Under the pieces are notes generated by a model. That model ran no database searches, was not told where the DNA came from, and saw only the letters and a program-made list of their open reading frames with translations. Source: CAMXAS01 sp964442435 (GTDB taxonomy: Bacteria > Bacteroidota > Bacteroidia > Bacteroidales > P3). From it: a stretch of DNA of 64,000 nt. The stretch is from positions 1 to 64,000 of the forward strand of contig CAYTZG010000005.1 of assembly GCA_964442435.1 (NCBI GenBank). The letters are read 5' to 3'. Positions 25,390-34,229 of the stretch are shown here, piece by piece (position 1 is the stretch's first letter; the number at the start of each line of letters is the position of its first letter). A program made the position numbers and the translations under genes.

Positions 25390-27264
25390 GTGTCCGAATC
25401 ATTGGAATTGCTGGCACCGGCGGCAGATAAGTCCGTGGCGAAGGCCGCCATCGACTGCGGTGCCGATGCCGTTTATATAGGAGCTCCCCGCTTTGGCGCA
25501 CGTGTCAAGGCGGGGAATTCTGTTTCCGATATCGCCGAAACCGTGCGTTACGCCCATTTCTACGGGGCTAAAGTCTATGTGACGCTCAATACCGTTCTTT
25601 CGGATGACGAATGGCCGGAGGCCTGCCGTATCGCCTGGCAGTGCCATGAGGCCGGTGTCGATGCTTTCATCGTACAGGATATGGCTTGGCTGACGGCCGA
25701 AAACCGTCCGCCGGCGGTTTGGCACGCCAGCACGCAGTGCGACATCCGCACGCCGGAAAAGGCGCGTATGTTGGCCGAAGCGGGCGTAAGCCGGCTGATT
25801 TTGGCGCGGGAACTGAACTTGGATGAAATCGGCGCGATTCATGCCGCGGTGCCCGTGGAGTTGGAAGCCTTTGTGCATGGTGCGCTCTGCGTAAGCTACA
25901 GCGGGCAGTGCTATATGAGCGAATACCTGTTCGGACGGAGCGGCAACCGGGGCGAGTGCGCACAGGCCTGCCGTCTGGCCTACGATTTGGTCAATGCGTC
26001 GGGCAAGCGGCTCAAGACGGGCCTGCATCTGCTTTCGCTCAAGGATTTGGCCTTGGACGCCTATGTGGCCGATATGGCGGCGCGCGGCATCCGTTCGTTC
26101 AAGATAGAGGGGCGGCTCAAGGACATCTGCTATGTGCGGAACGTGACGGCCCATTATCGGCGCGTGTTGGACCGCGTGATAGCGGAGGCCGGGGCGGCCG
26201 CTTACCGGCGGGCGTCGGTGGGCGGCATCCGTCTGGGCTTTGAGCCGGACTTGGAAAAAGGGTTCCACAGGCCGTACAGCACGCATTTCATCAACCCGGC
26301 CGCCACGGGCGAAAAGGCGTCGCTCTATACGCCCAAGGCCATGGGCGAGCCCATCGGCCGCGTGCTGTCGGGAAGCGGCCGCCGTTGGCTGTTGGAAACA
26401 GCCAAGCCGCTGCGCAGCGGCGACGGCCTCTGCTTTTTCGATGCCGAGCGGCAGTTGGTCGGCTTCGGGCTCAACGAAGTGCGGCCGGATAAATCCAACG
26501 TGTGGATTCAGACGGCCAAAGACGTGGCCTTGTTTCCCGGGGCGCAGGTGTTCCGCAACCAAGACCTCGCGTTTGAGAAACTGTTGCGCTCGGAGCGCGC
26601 GGCCAGCCGCCGCGTGGCCATCCGGGGCGGTTTTACCTATACACAGGGGCAGGCGGCCCTGTGGGCGCAAGACGAGGAAGGCTTGGCCGTCCGTCTGGAA
26701 TGGCCGGCCACCTACGCGGCGGCGGAGAACGCAGACCGTATGCGCGACAACTTATTGAAGCAGATGCTCAAAACCGGCGATATGCCGTTTGAATGGACGG
26801 ATTTCGATGCGGGCACGCCGCCGTTCATCCCCATTGCGGAACTCAACGCGCGGCGGCGGGAATTGCTGTCGGCCTTATACGAAAAGCGCGTGGCCGCCCA
26901 TGCCGCGGCCGCTCCCGTGTCCGCGCCGCCGGGCACGGCCTTGCCGCCCACCGATGAAAACGGGCGCGTGCAGACGCAACTGGACTACCGGGCCAACGTG
27001 GCCAACGCATGGGCCGAGCGGTTCTACCGGTGGCGCGGCGTAACGCGCATCACGCGCGAACGTCAGCCGGGGCAGTGGCTCATGCAGTGCCGCTATTGCA
27101 TCCGCTACGAATTGAAGCAATGTCCGCGTCATTTCAAAAATACCGACCCCGATTACCAACAGGACTTGTACCTTATATATAAAGCGCATACCTTTGCATT
27201 GCATTTCGACTGCGCTCACGAGCGCATGGAGGTTTGCGCGTTAAAAAACGGCCGCGACGCATGA
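25390..27264 (+). CDS. Peptidase U32-family protein (RlhA/TrhP-like)
   Basis: A 624-residue U32 protein with a C-terminal extension (DUF3656/collagenase-like). U32 proteins such as RlhA and TrhP act in hydroxylation of 23S rRNA or tRNA; true collagenase activity is uncertain. Signature parts are LELLAPAADKSVAKAAIDCGADAVYIGAP, FVHGALCVSYSGQCYMSEY with NRGECAQACRLAYDL, and SLKDLALDAYVADMAARGIRSFKIEGR. The C-terminal QCRYCIRYELKQCPRH cluster supplies further cysteines. The start is a GTG at 25390, the only start that keeps the full N-terminal block. The stop overlaps the next ATG (ATGA). Confidence 0.88.
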   Translation: MSESLELLAPAADKSVAKAAIDCGADAVYIGAPRFGARVKAGNSVSDIAETVRYAHFYGAKVYVTLNTVLSDDEWPEACRIAWQCHEAGVDAFIVQDMAWLTAENRPPAVWHASTQCDIRTPEKARMLAEAGVSRLILARELNLDEIGAIHAAVPVELEAFVHGALCVSYSGQCYMSEYLFGRSGNRGECAQACRLAYDLVNASGKRLKTGLHLLSLKDLALDAYVADMAARGIRSFKIEGRLKDICYVRNVTAHYRRVLDRVIAEAGAAAYRRASVGGIRLGFEPDLEKGFHRPYSTHFINPAATGEKASLYTPKAMGEPIGRVLSGSGRRWLLETAKPLRSGDGLCFFDAERQLVGFGLNEVRPDKSNVWIQTAKDVALFPGAQVFRNQDLAFEKLLRSERAASRRVAIRGGFTYTQGQAALWAQDEEGLAVRLEWPATYAAAENADRMRDNLLKQMLKTGDMPFEWTDFDAGTPPFIPIAELNARRRELLSALYEKRVAAHAAAAPVSAPPGTALPPTDENGRVQTQLDYRANVANAWAERFYRWRGVTRITRERQPGQWLMQCRYCIRYELKQCPRHFKNTDPDYQQDLYLIYKAHTFALHFDCAHERMEVCALKNGRDA

Positions 27265-29264
27265 AATACCATTGTTTGCCGATACTGATGATTTTGAACG
27301 CCTTGGCCGCGTTGCTGGCCTTGACGTCCTGTGCCAACCCCTCGGGCGCGCCGGGCGGCGGTCCCAAGGATATGACGCCGCCGGCCCTGTTGGTGGCGCA
27401 ACCGCCCCAAGGTACGGTCTATTTTCAAGACAAGGTCGTGACGATGGAGTTCGACGAGTTCATCGAATTGCGTGACCAGGACAAAATCTACGCCTCGCCG
27501 GTGCTGAGTCAGGTAGTTTACAGCAGCAACCTGAAAAAACTCAAAGTGGAAATCGATGACACGTTGCGGCCCGACTACACCTATACGATTCGCTTCGGCA
27601 ATTCGGTCGTCGATTTGCACGAGTCCAATCCGATACCCGACTTCCATTATGTTTTCAGCACGGGGGACGTCATCGACAGTATGTACATGGAAGGACGCGT
27701 CGTCAAGGCCGTCGATTACAAGCCCGAAAAAAACGTCCGCCTGCTGTTTTATCTGCACCGTCCCGACTCGTTCCCGTTTCAGGACGAGCCGGATTACGTG
27801 GCCATCGCCGACAAGGAGGGACGGTTCGCGGCGATTCACATGAAGGAAGGCTGTTATTACGTCTATGGCGTGGTGGATGAAAATCAGGACTACCGCATAG
27901 ACCCCGTTACCGAAATGATGGCCTATACCGATACCTGTGTACGCTCGCGCAAGATGATACCGGAGGTCGTGTTGAGCGCCGCCGATTCCTTGGCGTTGAT
28001 TGACTCGCTGATGCAGGCCGCCGATTCGCTGATGGATGTGGCCGACTCGTTGGCCTGGGTGGCTGCCTATGCCGCTTATGATGCGGATACCGTCGGCACG
28101 GATACGGCGCAGAACGCTTATGAGGCCTATACCGAATCGGTGGCCGACGCGGACACCGCCGGGGCCATGGCGGCAGATACGCTCTCCGATGCCGATGCGC
28201 TGACGGATGCCGGAACGGATGCTTTCGTAAACCTCTATCTATACCGCGACTACCTGCCCGCTTTCTTTTTGAAGGAGGCGACGTACAAGCAATGGAACCA
28301 AATGGCGTTTACGTTCTATTATCCCATCGACAGCGTTGAGGCGCTCCGCTTTATTGAAGTGACCGACACGTCGGAAACGGAATTGACGATGCCGTTGTAC
28401 TGGCAATGGACCGCCGACCGGCGTTCGGCCATCGTGCATTTCCCGAACCGTACGATGAAAGACTGCGACCTCCTTATGACCGTAAGCGGCTATACGGATA
28501 CGACATCTGTATATATGTCTGACGCCGCCCGTTCCAAGGCCGATACGGCTCAATTGCAGTTAAAGGCGACTGCAACCAAACTCTTGCAGACCGACACGTT
28601 GAAAGTACAGGCCTCGTTCCCGATAGAATACCTCGATAAAGAACGGATGGCGGTATGGCGTTTCGTCTCGGTGGAACGTCCCGTCCGCGACACGGTTTGG
28701 TTGCGTCCCGACACGCTGTCGTTGTCGGAGTCCGACACCGACTCTTTGGCTTTCCAACTCGTCGATACGGTCAGGATGTTTACCGATACGTTGGTGCAGC
28801 CGTTTGAACTGAGGCCCGTCGATGCTTGGACTTGGGCGGTACAGACCGCGTGTGAAGAAGGCGGCCGCTATGCGCTCTTTATGGCGGACAGTGCCGTTTT
28901 CGACTTTTTCGGCCGTCCCAACGATAGCGCCGTTTTCGGCTGGCAAACCGTCGCGCCGGAAGAGGGTGGCGATTTGGCCTTGGACGTACAGGGGCTTCAG
29001 GCGGGCGCGGTCTATGTGCTGCAACTGATGCAGGGTAATCAAATTAAGCAGGAAGTCCGGCTTACCGATACGGGCGTCGTGGAATTTTTGGCCTTGAAGC
29101 CGGCGCAATATACGTTCCGTCTGTTCAAGGACGATAACGACAACGGCCATTGGGACGAAGGCGACTATGTGGCGCGCCGTCAGCCGGAAGAACACTGGTA
29201 TTATCACAAGACGTTGCGCGTGGAGGCCGACTGGCGCATCGAGGACATCTGGCGTATCGAATGA
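27261..29264 (+). CDS. Large Ig-like-domain lipoprotein
   Basis: A 667-residue predicted lipoprotein (lipobox LTSC, Cys24; then PSGAPGGGPKDMTPP). The N-terminal ~100 residues fit the SbsA-type bacterial Ig-like domain (QPPQGTVYFQDKVVTMEFDEFIEL ... TLRPDYTYTIRFGNSVVDLHESN), followed by carboxypeptidase-regulatory-like strands. A low-complexity Asp/Ala/Ser/Thr stretch of roughly 80 residues (about 238-320) splits the protein. The C-terminal part ends with a module containing FRLFKDDNDNGHWDEGDY. The family is common and unnamed in Bacteroidetes. The ATG at 27261 overlaps the U32 stop by four bases, so expression is coupled. Function unknown. Confidence 0.8.
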   Translation: MKYHCLPILMILNALAALLALTSCANPSGAPGGGPKDMTPPALLVAQPPQGTVYFQDKVVTMEFDEFIELRDQDKIYASPVLSQVVYSSNLKKLKVEIDDTLRPDYTYTIRFGNSVVDLHESNPIPDFHYVFSTGDVIDSMYMEGRVVKAVDYKPEKNVRLLFYLHRPDSFPFQDEPDYVAIADKEGRFAAIHMKEGCYYVYGVVDENQDYRIDPVTEMMAYTDTCVRSRKMIPEVVLSAADSLALIDSLMQAADSLMDVADSLAWVAAYAAYDADTVGTDTAQNAYEAYTESVADADTAGAMAADTLSDADALTDAGTDAFVNLYLYRDYLPAFFLKEATYKQWNQMAFTFYYPIDSVEALRFIEVTDTSETELTMPLYWQWTADRRSAIVHFPNRTMKDCDLLMTVSGYTDTTSVYMSDAARSKADTAQLQLKATATKLLQTDTLKVQASFPIEYLDKERMAVWRFVSVERPVRDTVWLRPDTLSLSESDTDSLAFQLVDTVRMFTDTLVQPFELRPVDAWTWAVQTACEEGGRYALFMADSAVFDFFGRPNDSAVFGWQTVAPEEGGDLALDVQGLQAGAVYVLQLMQGNQIKQEVRLTDTGVVEFLALKPAQYTFRLFKDDNDNGHWDEGDYVARRQPEEHWYYHKTLRVEADWRIEDIWRIE

Positions 29265-29279
29265 TTTTCGGCGCGGGGC

Positions 29280-30536
29280 TTATACCGAAGCGTGCCGCTG
29301 TATGTCCATCTTGATGAAGACGAACAGCAGCAGCGTGAACGTCCAAAGCGAAGACCCGCCGTAGCTGAAGAACGGCAACGGAATCCCGATGACGGGCAAC
29401 AGGCCTATCGTCATGCCGATATTCACGAAGATATGGATGAAGAAGATACAGGCCACGCCGTATCCGTATATGCGTCCGAAGTCGTTTTTCTGTTTCTCGG
29501 CCAACAGGATGATTCGAATCAACACGAACAGGAACAGGCCGAGCAAAACGGTTGAGCCGAGCCAGCCCCATTCCTCTCCGATGGTACAGAAAATAAAGTC
29601 CGTGCTTTGTTCGGGCACGAAATTGAATTTGGTCTGCGTGCCGTCCAAGAACCCTTTGCCCATGAACCCGCCGGAGCCGATGGCGATTTTGGACTGGTTC
29701 ACGTTGTAGCCCGCGCCTTTGAGGTCGGAATCTATACCCAACAACACATTGATACGCGAACGCTGGTGGTCGCTCAGATGGTTGAACGCATAGTCCACGC
29801 CACGGATAAACACACAGCAGGTCAGGAAGATGGCGATGGCCATCGCGATATTCTTGAATGACTTTTTGTTGATGACCACGAGCAGGCCGCACGCGAGGGC
29901 CACCAAGCCCATCAGGACATATTGGTTGATGAGTAGCGCGAGGATAAACAGGACGATGGCCACCACGCCGGTAATCAGCACGTTGCCGGACATTCCCTCG
30001 CGGTAAAGCACAAAGATGAAAGCCGTGAACACGAGGGCGGAGCCGGCGTCCGGTTCCAGCAGAATCAGTCCGATGGAAAGCAGGAACCAAAGCGAGGCCA
30101 CGATTTGGTTGCGGACGAGCCGCATATTCAGGTCGGGGCGGCTCGCGTATTTGGCAAAGGCCAGGCAGGTGGCGAATTTGGCGAACTCGGCGGGCTGTAT
30201 CGACATCGGCCCTATTTTAATCCAGGCCTTGGCGCCCGAAATCTCGGTGCCCACCACCAAAACGGCAATCAGGAGCAGGATGCTGAGCGCATAGTAAAGG
30301 TAGGCGAACTGCGTCCATATCTTCAAATTGGTATAGAGTACGAAGAACGCGATGACGAGGGCGAAGCCGATATAGATGAGCTGTCGGCCGTAGCGGGTGT
30401 CGAACGTAAAGGTCGGGCCTATTTCGGGGTCGAATACGGCGGAATAGATATTGCACCAGCCCATAATCACCAATACGAGATAGGCGAAGACGAGCGGGAG
30501 GTCGATATTGCGCCAGATTTTGCGTTGTTCGTTCAT
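29280..30536 (-). CDS. rodA: Rod-shape lipid II glycosyltransferase RodA
   Basis: A SEDS-family polymerase for lateral wall synthesis, partner of PBP2. The protein is 418 residues with about ten hydrophobic segments. Blocks include GAKAWIKIGPMSIQPAEFAKFA, LILLEPDAGSALVF, IGSGGFMGKGFLDGTQTKFNFVPEQSTDFIF and the C-terminal IFVNIGMTIGLLPVIGIPLPFFSYGGSSLW, separating it from the FtsW paralog at 12763. Its ATG overlaps the PBP2 stop (ATGA). It converges on the Ig-like lipoprotein gene with only 15 bases between stops and no visible terminator. Confidence 0.95.
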   Translation of the reverse strand: MNEQRKIWRNIDLPLVFAYLVLVIMGWCNIYSAVFDPEIGPTFTFDTRYGRQLIYIGFALVIAFFVLYTNLKIWTQFAYLYYALSILLLIAVLVVGTEISGAKAWIKIGPMSIQPAEFAKFATCLAFAKYASRPDLNMRLVRNQIVASLWFLLSIGLILLEPDAGSALVFTAFIFVLYREGMSGNVLITGVVAIVLFILALLINQYVLMGLVALACGLLVVINKKSFKNIAMAIAIFLTCCVFIRGVDYAFNHLSDHQRSRINVLLGIDSDLKGAGYNVNQSKIAIGSGGFMGKGFLDGTQTKFNFVPEQSTDFIFCTIGEEWGWLGSTVLLGLFLFVLIRIILLAEKQKNDFGRIYGYGVACIFFIHIFVNIGMTIGLLPVIGIPLPFFSYGGSSLWTFTLLLFVFIKMDIQRHASV

Positions 30537-32530
30537 GGTTCGGAGGTCGGTATGGGGGATGAGGGTTGCGGCACGTTGGGCGCGGGGGCGCCGACCGACG
30601 GCATCCCCAGCGGTGCGGCACCGCCAAGTTGCGGCATCATCTGCGGCAGGGGCGCCATAAGCGGCTCGCGGGTCTGCGGACGTTCCGCCGGCTTGGGCTT
30701 GGCCACGACCGGTTTGAGCGCGTCGTCCAGCATACGCTCCAGTTCGGGCCGGGTAATCGTGTCGGTCAGGTATTTCTCAATCAGCAGGCTGCCGAGCGGC
30801 GCGGCCCACGTGCCGCCGAAGCCGTGGTTCTCTATAAAGACCGAGATGGCGATTTGCGGGTCGTCCATCGGGGCGAACGCGATGAAAACGGCGTGGTCTT
30901 TGCCGTGCGGGTTTTCGGACGTACCGGTCTTGCCGCAGACGGCGATATGCGGAATCCGGGCGCGGCGCGCCGTGCCGCCTTCCTCGTGTACGGCACCGTA
31001 CATGCCGCGTATGACGACGTCAAAGAAATCGGCGTCGATACCGGTTTCATGCCGTGCGGTGTCGCGTCCGGGCACGCGCCGCGCCTCGCCGATGGTCTTG
31101 ACGATATGCGGCGTGATGTAATAGCCTCGGTTGGCCACGATGGCGGCCAAGTTGGCCATCTGCAACGGGATGAGCCCTATTTCGCCCTGCCCGATGCTGA
31201 GCGAGTAAATCGTGCTGAACGCCCATTGGTTATGGCCGTAGATGCGGTCGTAGAAAGCCGAGTTCGGAATAAAGCCCGTCTTGACGTTGGGCAGGTCGAT
31301 GTCCAATTTCTGTCCGAATCCGAAACGCGCCATATATTCGCCCCAGGCATCCAGCCCCAAACGGCTGTCCACAAAGCGGTTGTCGCTGCGTCCCTGCATC
31401 AGCACCCGTTTGAACACCTGATAGAAATAGGGGTTGCACGACATTTTAAGCCCCTCCGGTACCGAGGTGGCGGAAGGGTGGTTGTGGCAACCCAAAAGGC
31501 TGCGGTCGCAGACAAAGCCCGTGTAAGGCTTGATGACGCCTTCCTGCAACGCGATGAGCGCCTGCGGAATCTTGAAGATGGAGCCCGGCGGGTAGAACGC
31601 CATGAGCGCGCGGTCGAACAAGGGCTTGACCGTATCGTTGAGCAGCACCTGATAGTTCTGACTGCGCTTGCGCCCCACGAGCAGGTTGGGGTCGTAGCCC
31701 GGCGATGAAACCAAGGCCAAAATCTCGCCGGTCTTGGGTTCTATGGCCACGACGCTGCCGCGGCGGCCTTTCATGAGCCGTTCGGCGTAGGCCTGCAGGC
31801 CGAGGTGCAAAGACGTATAGAGGTTTTCGCCGGCGATGGCCGCCGAGTCGAACGCCCCGTCCTTATAACTGCCTTTCTCGCGGTTCAGGACGTCCACCAT
31901 AATCATCTTGACGCCCTTCTGCCCCTTGAGATCGTTTTCGTAGTATTTCTCCAAGCCGCTCTTGCCGATGTAGTCGCCCGACTTGTAGCCTTCGGGCTCC
32001 AGCCTCAGCAGTTCGTCCTCGCTGATTTCCCCCACGTCGCCCAATACGTGCGCGGCCACGGCGTGCGGATAGCGGCGCAGCGTGCGCGAATGCACGTAAA
32101 AGCCCGGAAACATATAAAGGTGCTCCTGCAACCGGCCGTAAGTCTCTTTGGAAAGCTGTTTCTCAAACACCGAGGGGGCGTAGCGCGAATAGGCGCGCGC
32201 TTTTTTGTAACGCTGCACCGCGCCCGCTTCGTCTATTTCGATGAGTTCGGCCAGATGCGCCCAATCGGTATTGGCGGCCTGAATCGGGATAATCATCAGG
32301 TCATAGACGGCTTCGTTGTAAACGAGCAGCTCGCCGTTGCGGTCGTAAATCAGGCCGCGCCCCGCATACTGCGTTTTCTTGCGGAACGCGTTGTTTTCGG
32401 CGTCGGTCTTATAGGTGGAGTCTAAAATCTGCAGGTAAAACAGCCGAATCCAAAATACGAAGAACACCCCGATGAAAATCAGGATGACGATGCGGCTGCG
32501 TTCCGCGTATATGCTGGCTCGGTTGGGCAT
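30533..32530 (-). CDS. mrdA: Elongation transpeptidase PBP2
   Basis: A class B PBP of 665 residues from the ATG at 32530 (MPNRASIYAERSR). The longer frame upstream lies inside the preceding gene. One N-terminal transmembrane helix is followed by RGLIYDRNGELLVYNEA, the pedestal, and the transpeptidase with PPGSIFKIPQALIAL (nucleophile Ser in SIFK), SCNPYFYQVF and CGKTGTSENP. The C-terminus adds a Pro/Gln-rich tail. The start is two bases after the upstream lipoprotein stop. The usual upstream mreC/mreD genes are not here. Confidence 0.95.
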   Translation of the reverse strand: MPNRASIYAERSRIVILIFIGVFFVFWIRLFYLQILDSTYKTDAENNAFRKKTQYAGRGLIYDRNGELLVYNEAVYDLMIIPIQAANTDWAHLAELIEIDEAGAVQRYKKARAYSRYAPSVFEKQLSKETYGRLQEHLYMFPGFYVHSRTLRRYPHAVAAHVLGDVGEISEDELLRLEPEGYKSGDYIGKSGLEKYYENDLKGQKGVKMIMVDVLNREKGSYKDGAFDSAAIAGENLYTSLHLGLQAYAERLMKGRRGSVVAIEPKTGEILALVSSPGYDPNLLVGRKRSQNYQVLLNDTVKPLFDRALMAFYPPGSIFKIPQALIALQEGVIKPYTGFVCDRSLLGCHNHPSATSVPEGLKMSCNPYFYQVFKRVLMQGRSDNRFVDSRLGLDAWGEYMARFGFGQKLDIDLPNVKTGFIPNSAFYDRIYGHNQWAFSTIYSLSIGQGEIGLIPLQMANLAAIVANRGYYITPHIVKTIGEARRVPGRDTARHETGIDADFFDVVIRGMYGAVHEEGGTARRARIPHIAVCGKTGTSENPHGKDHAVFIAFAPMDDPQIAISVFIENHGFGGTWAAPLGSLLIEKYLTDTITRPELERMLDDALKPVVAKPKPAERPQTREPLMAPLPQMMPQLGGAAPLGMPSVGAPAPNVPQPSSPIPTSEP

Positions 32531-32532
32531 GG

Positions 32533-33099
32533 CTAAAACTGGTAGTCCGAAAGGCGGAGGTCTTCGGAATGAATCACGTTGCTTTTTTGTTGCTTCCGGT
32601 CGTAAAGCCAAATGGCGAACCGTATCGTATGGCCGTTGAACTCGCGCGCGATGTCGGCGAATTCCTCCATGCGCCAGGTCATCGTGCCGTAAACGGCGCC
32701 GTTGCTCGTTACAGGCTCTATCGGATGAAGCATATACTTATACTCAATGGCAAAGCTTTCGCCCCGGTCGTCCACGGCATAGACCTGCTCGTAAAGGCTG
32801 TCGTTCAGCTTGTCCTGCAACGCGAAAAACAACACGGTTTCATCGCCGTCCGTGCCGATGTCGCCGTCACCGTCCTGAAAATAAAACGTGAGGTCAAGCA
32901 CGGGCACCGTGTCGCCGGTGGGGTCGATGCGGCCCGATACGCTGGCGGAACGGTATTCGAGATAGGGGATGTCTGAAAATTCTTTCGGTTCGACGCAGCC
33001 CGACAAACCGCCGGCCACGCCCCAAAGTACGGCCATCAGACCCACGGCGGCGGAGAACCGGCCGATGCATATAAGGCGGAAAAATCGTACTTTTGGCAT
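32533..33099 (-). CDS. Putative lipoprotein with an acidic DGDGDIG motif
   Basis: A 188-residue protein with a long signal and lipobox LSGC (Cys35). The mature part has a beta-rich segment with YFQDGDGDIGTDGDE, a calcium-binding-like acidic loop, and ends in a stretch rich in Arg/Lys/Ser. I recognise the pattern from unnamed Bacteroidetes lipoproteins but cannot assign a function. It sits first in the PBP2-RodA operon, where mreC/mreD usually occur, with only two bases to the PBP2 start, so it may belong to elongation; that is inference. Confidence 0.7.
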   Translation of the reverse strand: MPKVRFFRLICIGRFSAAVGLMAVLWGVAGGLSGCVEPKEFSDIPYLEYRSASVSGRIDPTGDTVPVLDLTFYFQDGDGDIGTDGDETVLFFALQDKLNDSLYEQVYAVDDRGESFAIEYKYMLHPIEPVTSNGAVYGTMTWRMEEFADIAREFNGHTIRFAIWLYDRKQQKSNVIHSEDLRLSDYQF

Positions 33100-33157
33100 G
33101 CGTAAAACGGGACCGCGGTGTCGGTCGCAACTAAATTAACTCGTAAAATTACAAAAA

Positions 33158-34168
33158 ATGACGCATACAAACAAGTGGGAGGCCCATGCGGCGCGTCTGC
33201 GGGCGTTGCGGACGGAGGCGGATTTCACGGCCCTTGCGGTGGAGCTGTTCCGTCTGCATTTCCGTCACAATCCGGTTTACCGCGACTACGTGACGCGCGT
33301 GTTCCCGTCCTTGCGGGAGGAAGACGTGACCGACGAGCGCCGGATTCCGTTCCTGCCCATCGAGCTGTTCAAGAGCCACCGCGTGCTGTTGGACGGCTGC
33401 GAGCCCACCGGCTATTTCGAGAGTTCCGGCACGGGCGGCGCCACGTCCAAGCATTGGCTCGTGGCCCCCGGACTGTATGAGGAAAGTTGCGTGCGCGGTT
33501 TCGAATATGCGTTCGGCTCCGTGTCGGACTATACGTTTTTGGCCTTGTTGCCCAACTATATGGCGCAAAAGCATTCCTCGCTCGTCCATATGGTGCGCAC
33601 GCTCATGGCGCACAGCCCGTCGCCCTACCATGGCTTCTATCTCAACGAAACCGACGCTTTGGCCGAGGTGCTGCGGAAAACGGAGGCGGAGGGGCGGCAG
33701 GTGCTGCTGCTGGGCGTCACGTTCGCGCTCTTGGAACTGGCTGAAAAAGGCTGGCCGGGCTTTCCGCTGCGGCACGTCCGCGTCATGGAGACGGGCGGCA
33801 TGAAAGGCCGCCGCAAGGAAATCGTGCGCGACGAACTGCATACGGTGCTCCGGCAGGCGTTCGGCTTGCCGCATATCTATTCCGAATACGGTATGTGCGA
33901 GCTGTTTTCGCAAGCCTATCTGCACGAGGACGGCCGTTTCGTATGCCCGCCCTGGATGCGGGTGCGGCTGCGGTCGGTCTATGACCCGTTGCGGGCGGCG
34001 GCCGCGGGCGAGAGCGGCGGCATCGACGTCATCGATTTGGCCAATCTCTACAGCTGTCCGTTCATCTCCACGCAGGATTTGGGGCGGCAGGAAGCCGACG
34101 GCAGTTTTGCCGTGCTGGGCCGCTTTGACGGCAGCGACATACGCGGTTGCAATCTCATGGTTCAATAA
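33158..34168 (+). CDS. LuxE-family acyl-protein synthetase
   Basis: A 336-residue member of the LuxE/acyl-protein synthetase branch of adenylate-forming enzymes. These activate a fatty acid as acyl-AMP. FESSGTGGATSKHWL (about 88-102) is the phosphate-binding loop, followed by GLPHIYSEYGMCELFSQAY, the adenylate-binding region, and the C-terminal STQDLGR and GRFDGSDIRGCNLMV. No luxC reductase, luxD or acyl carrier protein is nearby, so substrate and acceptor are unknown; in Bacteroidales such lone LuxE-like genes are common. Divergent from the PBP2 operon. Confidence 0.82.
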   Translation: MTHTNKWEAHAARLRALRTEADFTALAVELFRLHFRHNPVYRDYVTRVFPSLREEDVTDERRIPFLPIELFKSHRVLLDGCEPTGYFESSGTGGATSKHWLVAPGLYEESCVRGFEYAFGSVSDYTFLALLPNYMAQKHSSLVHMVRTLMAHSPSPYHGFYLNETDALAEVLRKTEAEGRQVLLLGVTFALLELAEKGWPGFPLRHVRVMETGGMKGRRKEIVRDELHTVLRQAFGLPHIYSEYGMCELFSQAYLHEDGRFVCPPWMRVRLRSVYDPLRAAAAGESGGIDVIDLANLYSCPFISTQDLGRQEADGSFAVLGRFDGSDIRGCNLMVQ

Positions 34169-34179
34169 GATTTTTTTAG

Positions 34180-34187
34180 TATCTTTG
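34180..34187 (+). promoter_or_regulatory. -7 box of the M49-like gene
   Basis: TATCTTTG fits TAnnTTTG, 42 bases before the ATG at 34230. No convincing -33 box was found. Confidence 0.45.
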
Positions 34188-34229
34188 TCAGTTTATTTAA
34201 GTTTGCCATCAATACAAAATCATACGAGG

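Noticed and set aside
33981..34229. N-terminal extension of the M49-like protein back to 33981
   Set aside because: The extension runs within the LuxE-like gene; a clear lipoprotein signal begins at the ATG at 34230.
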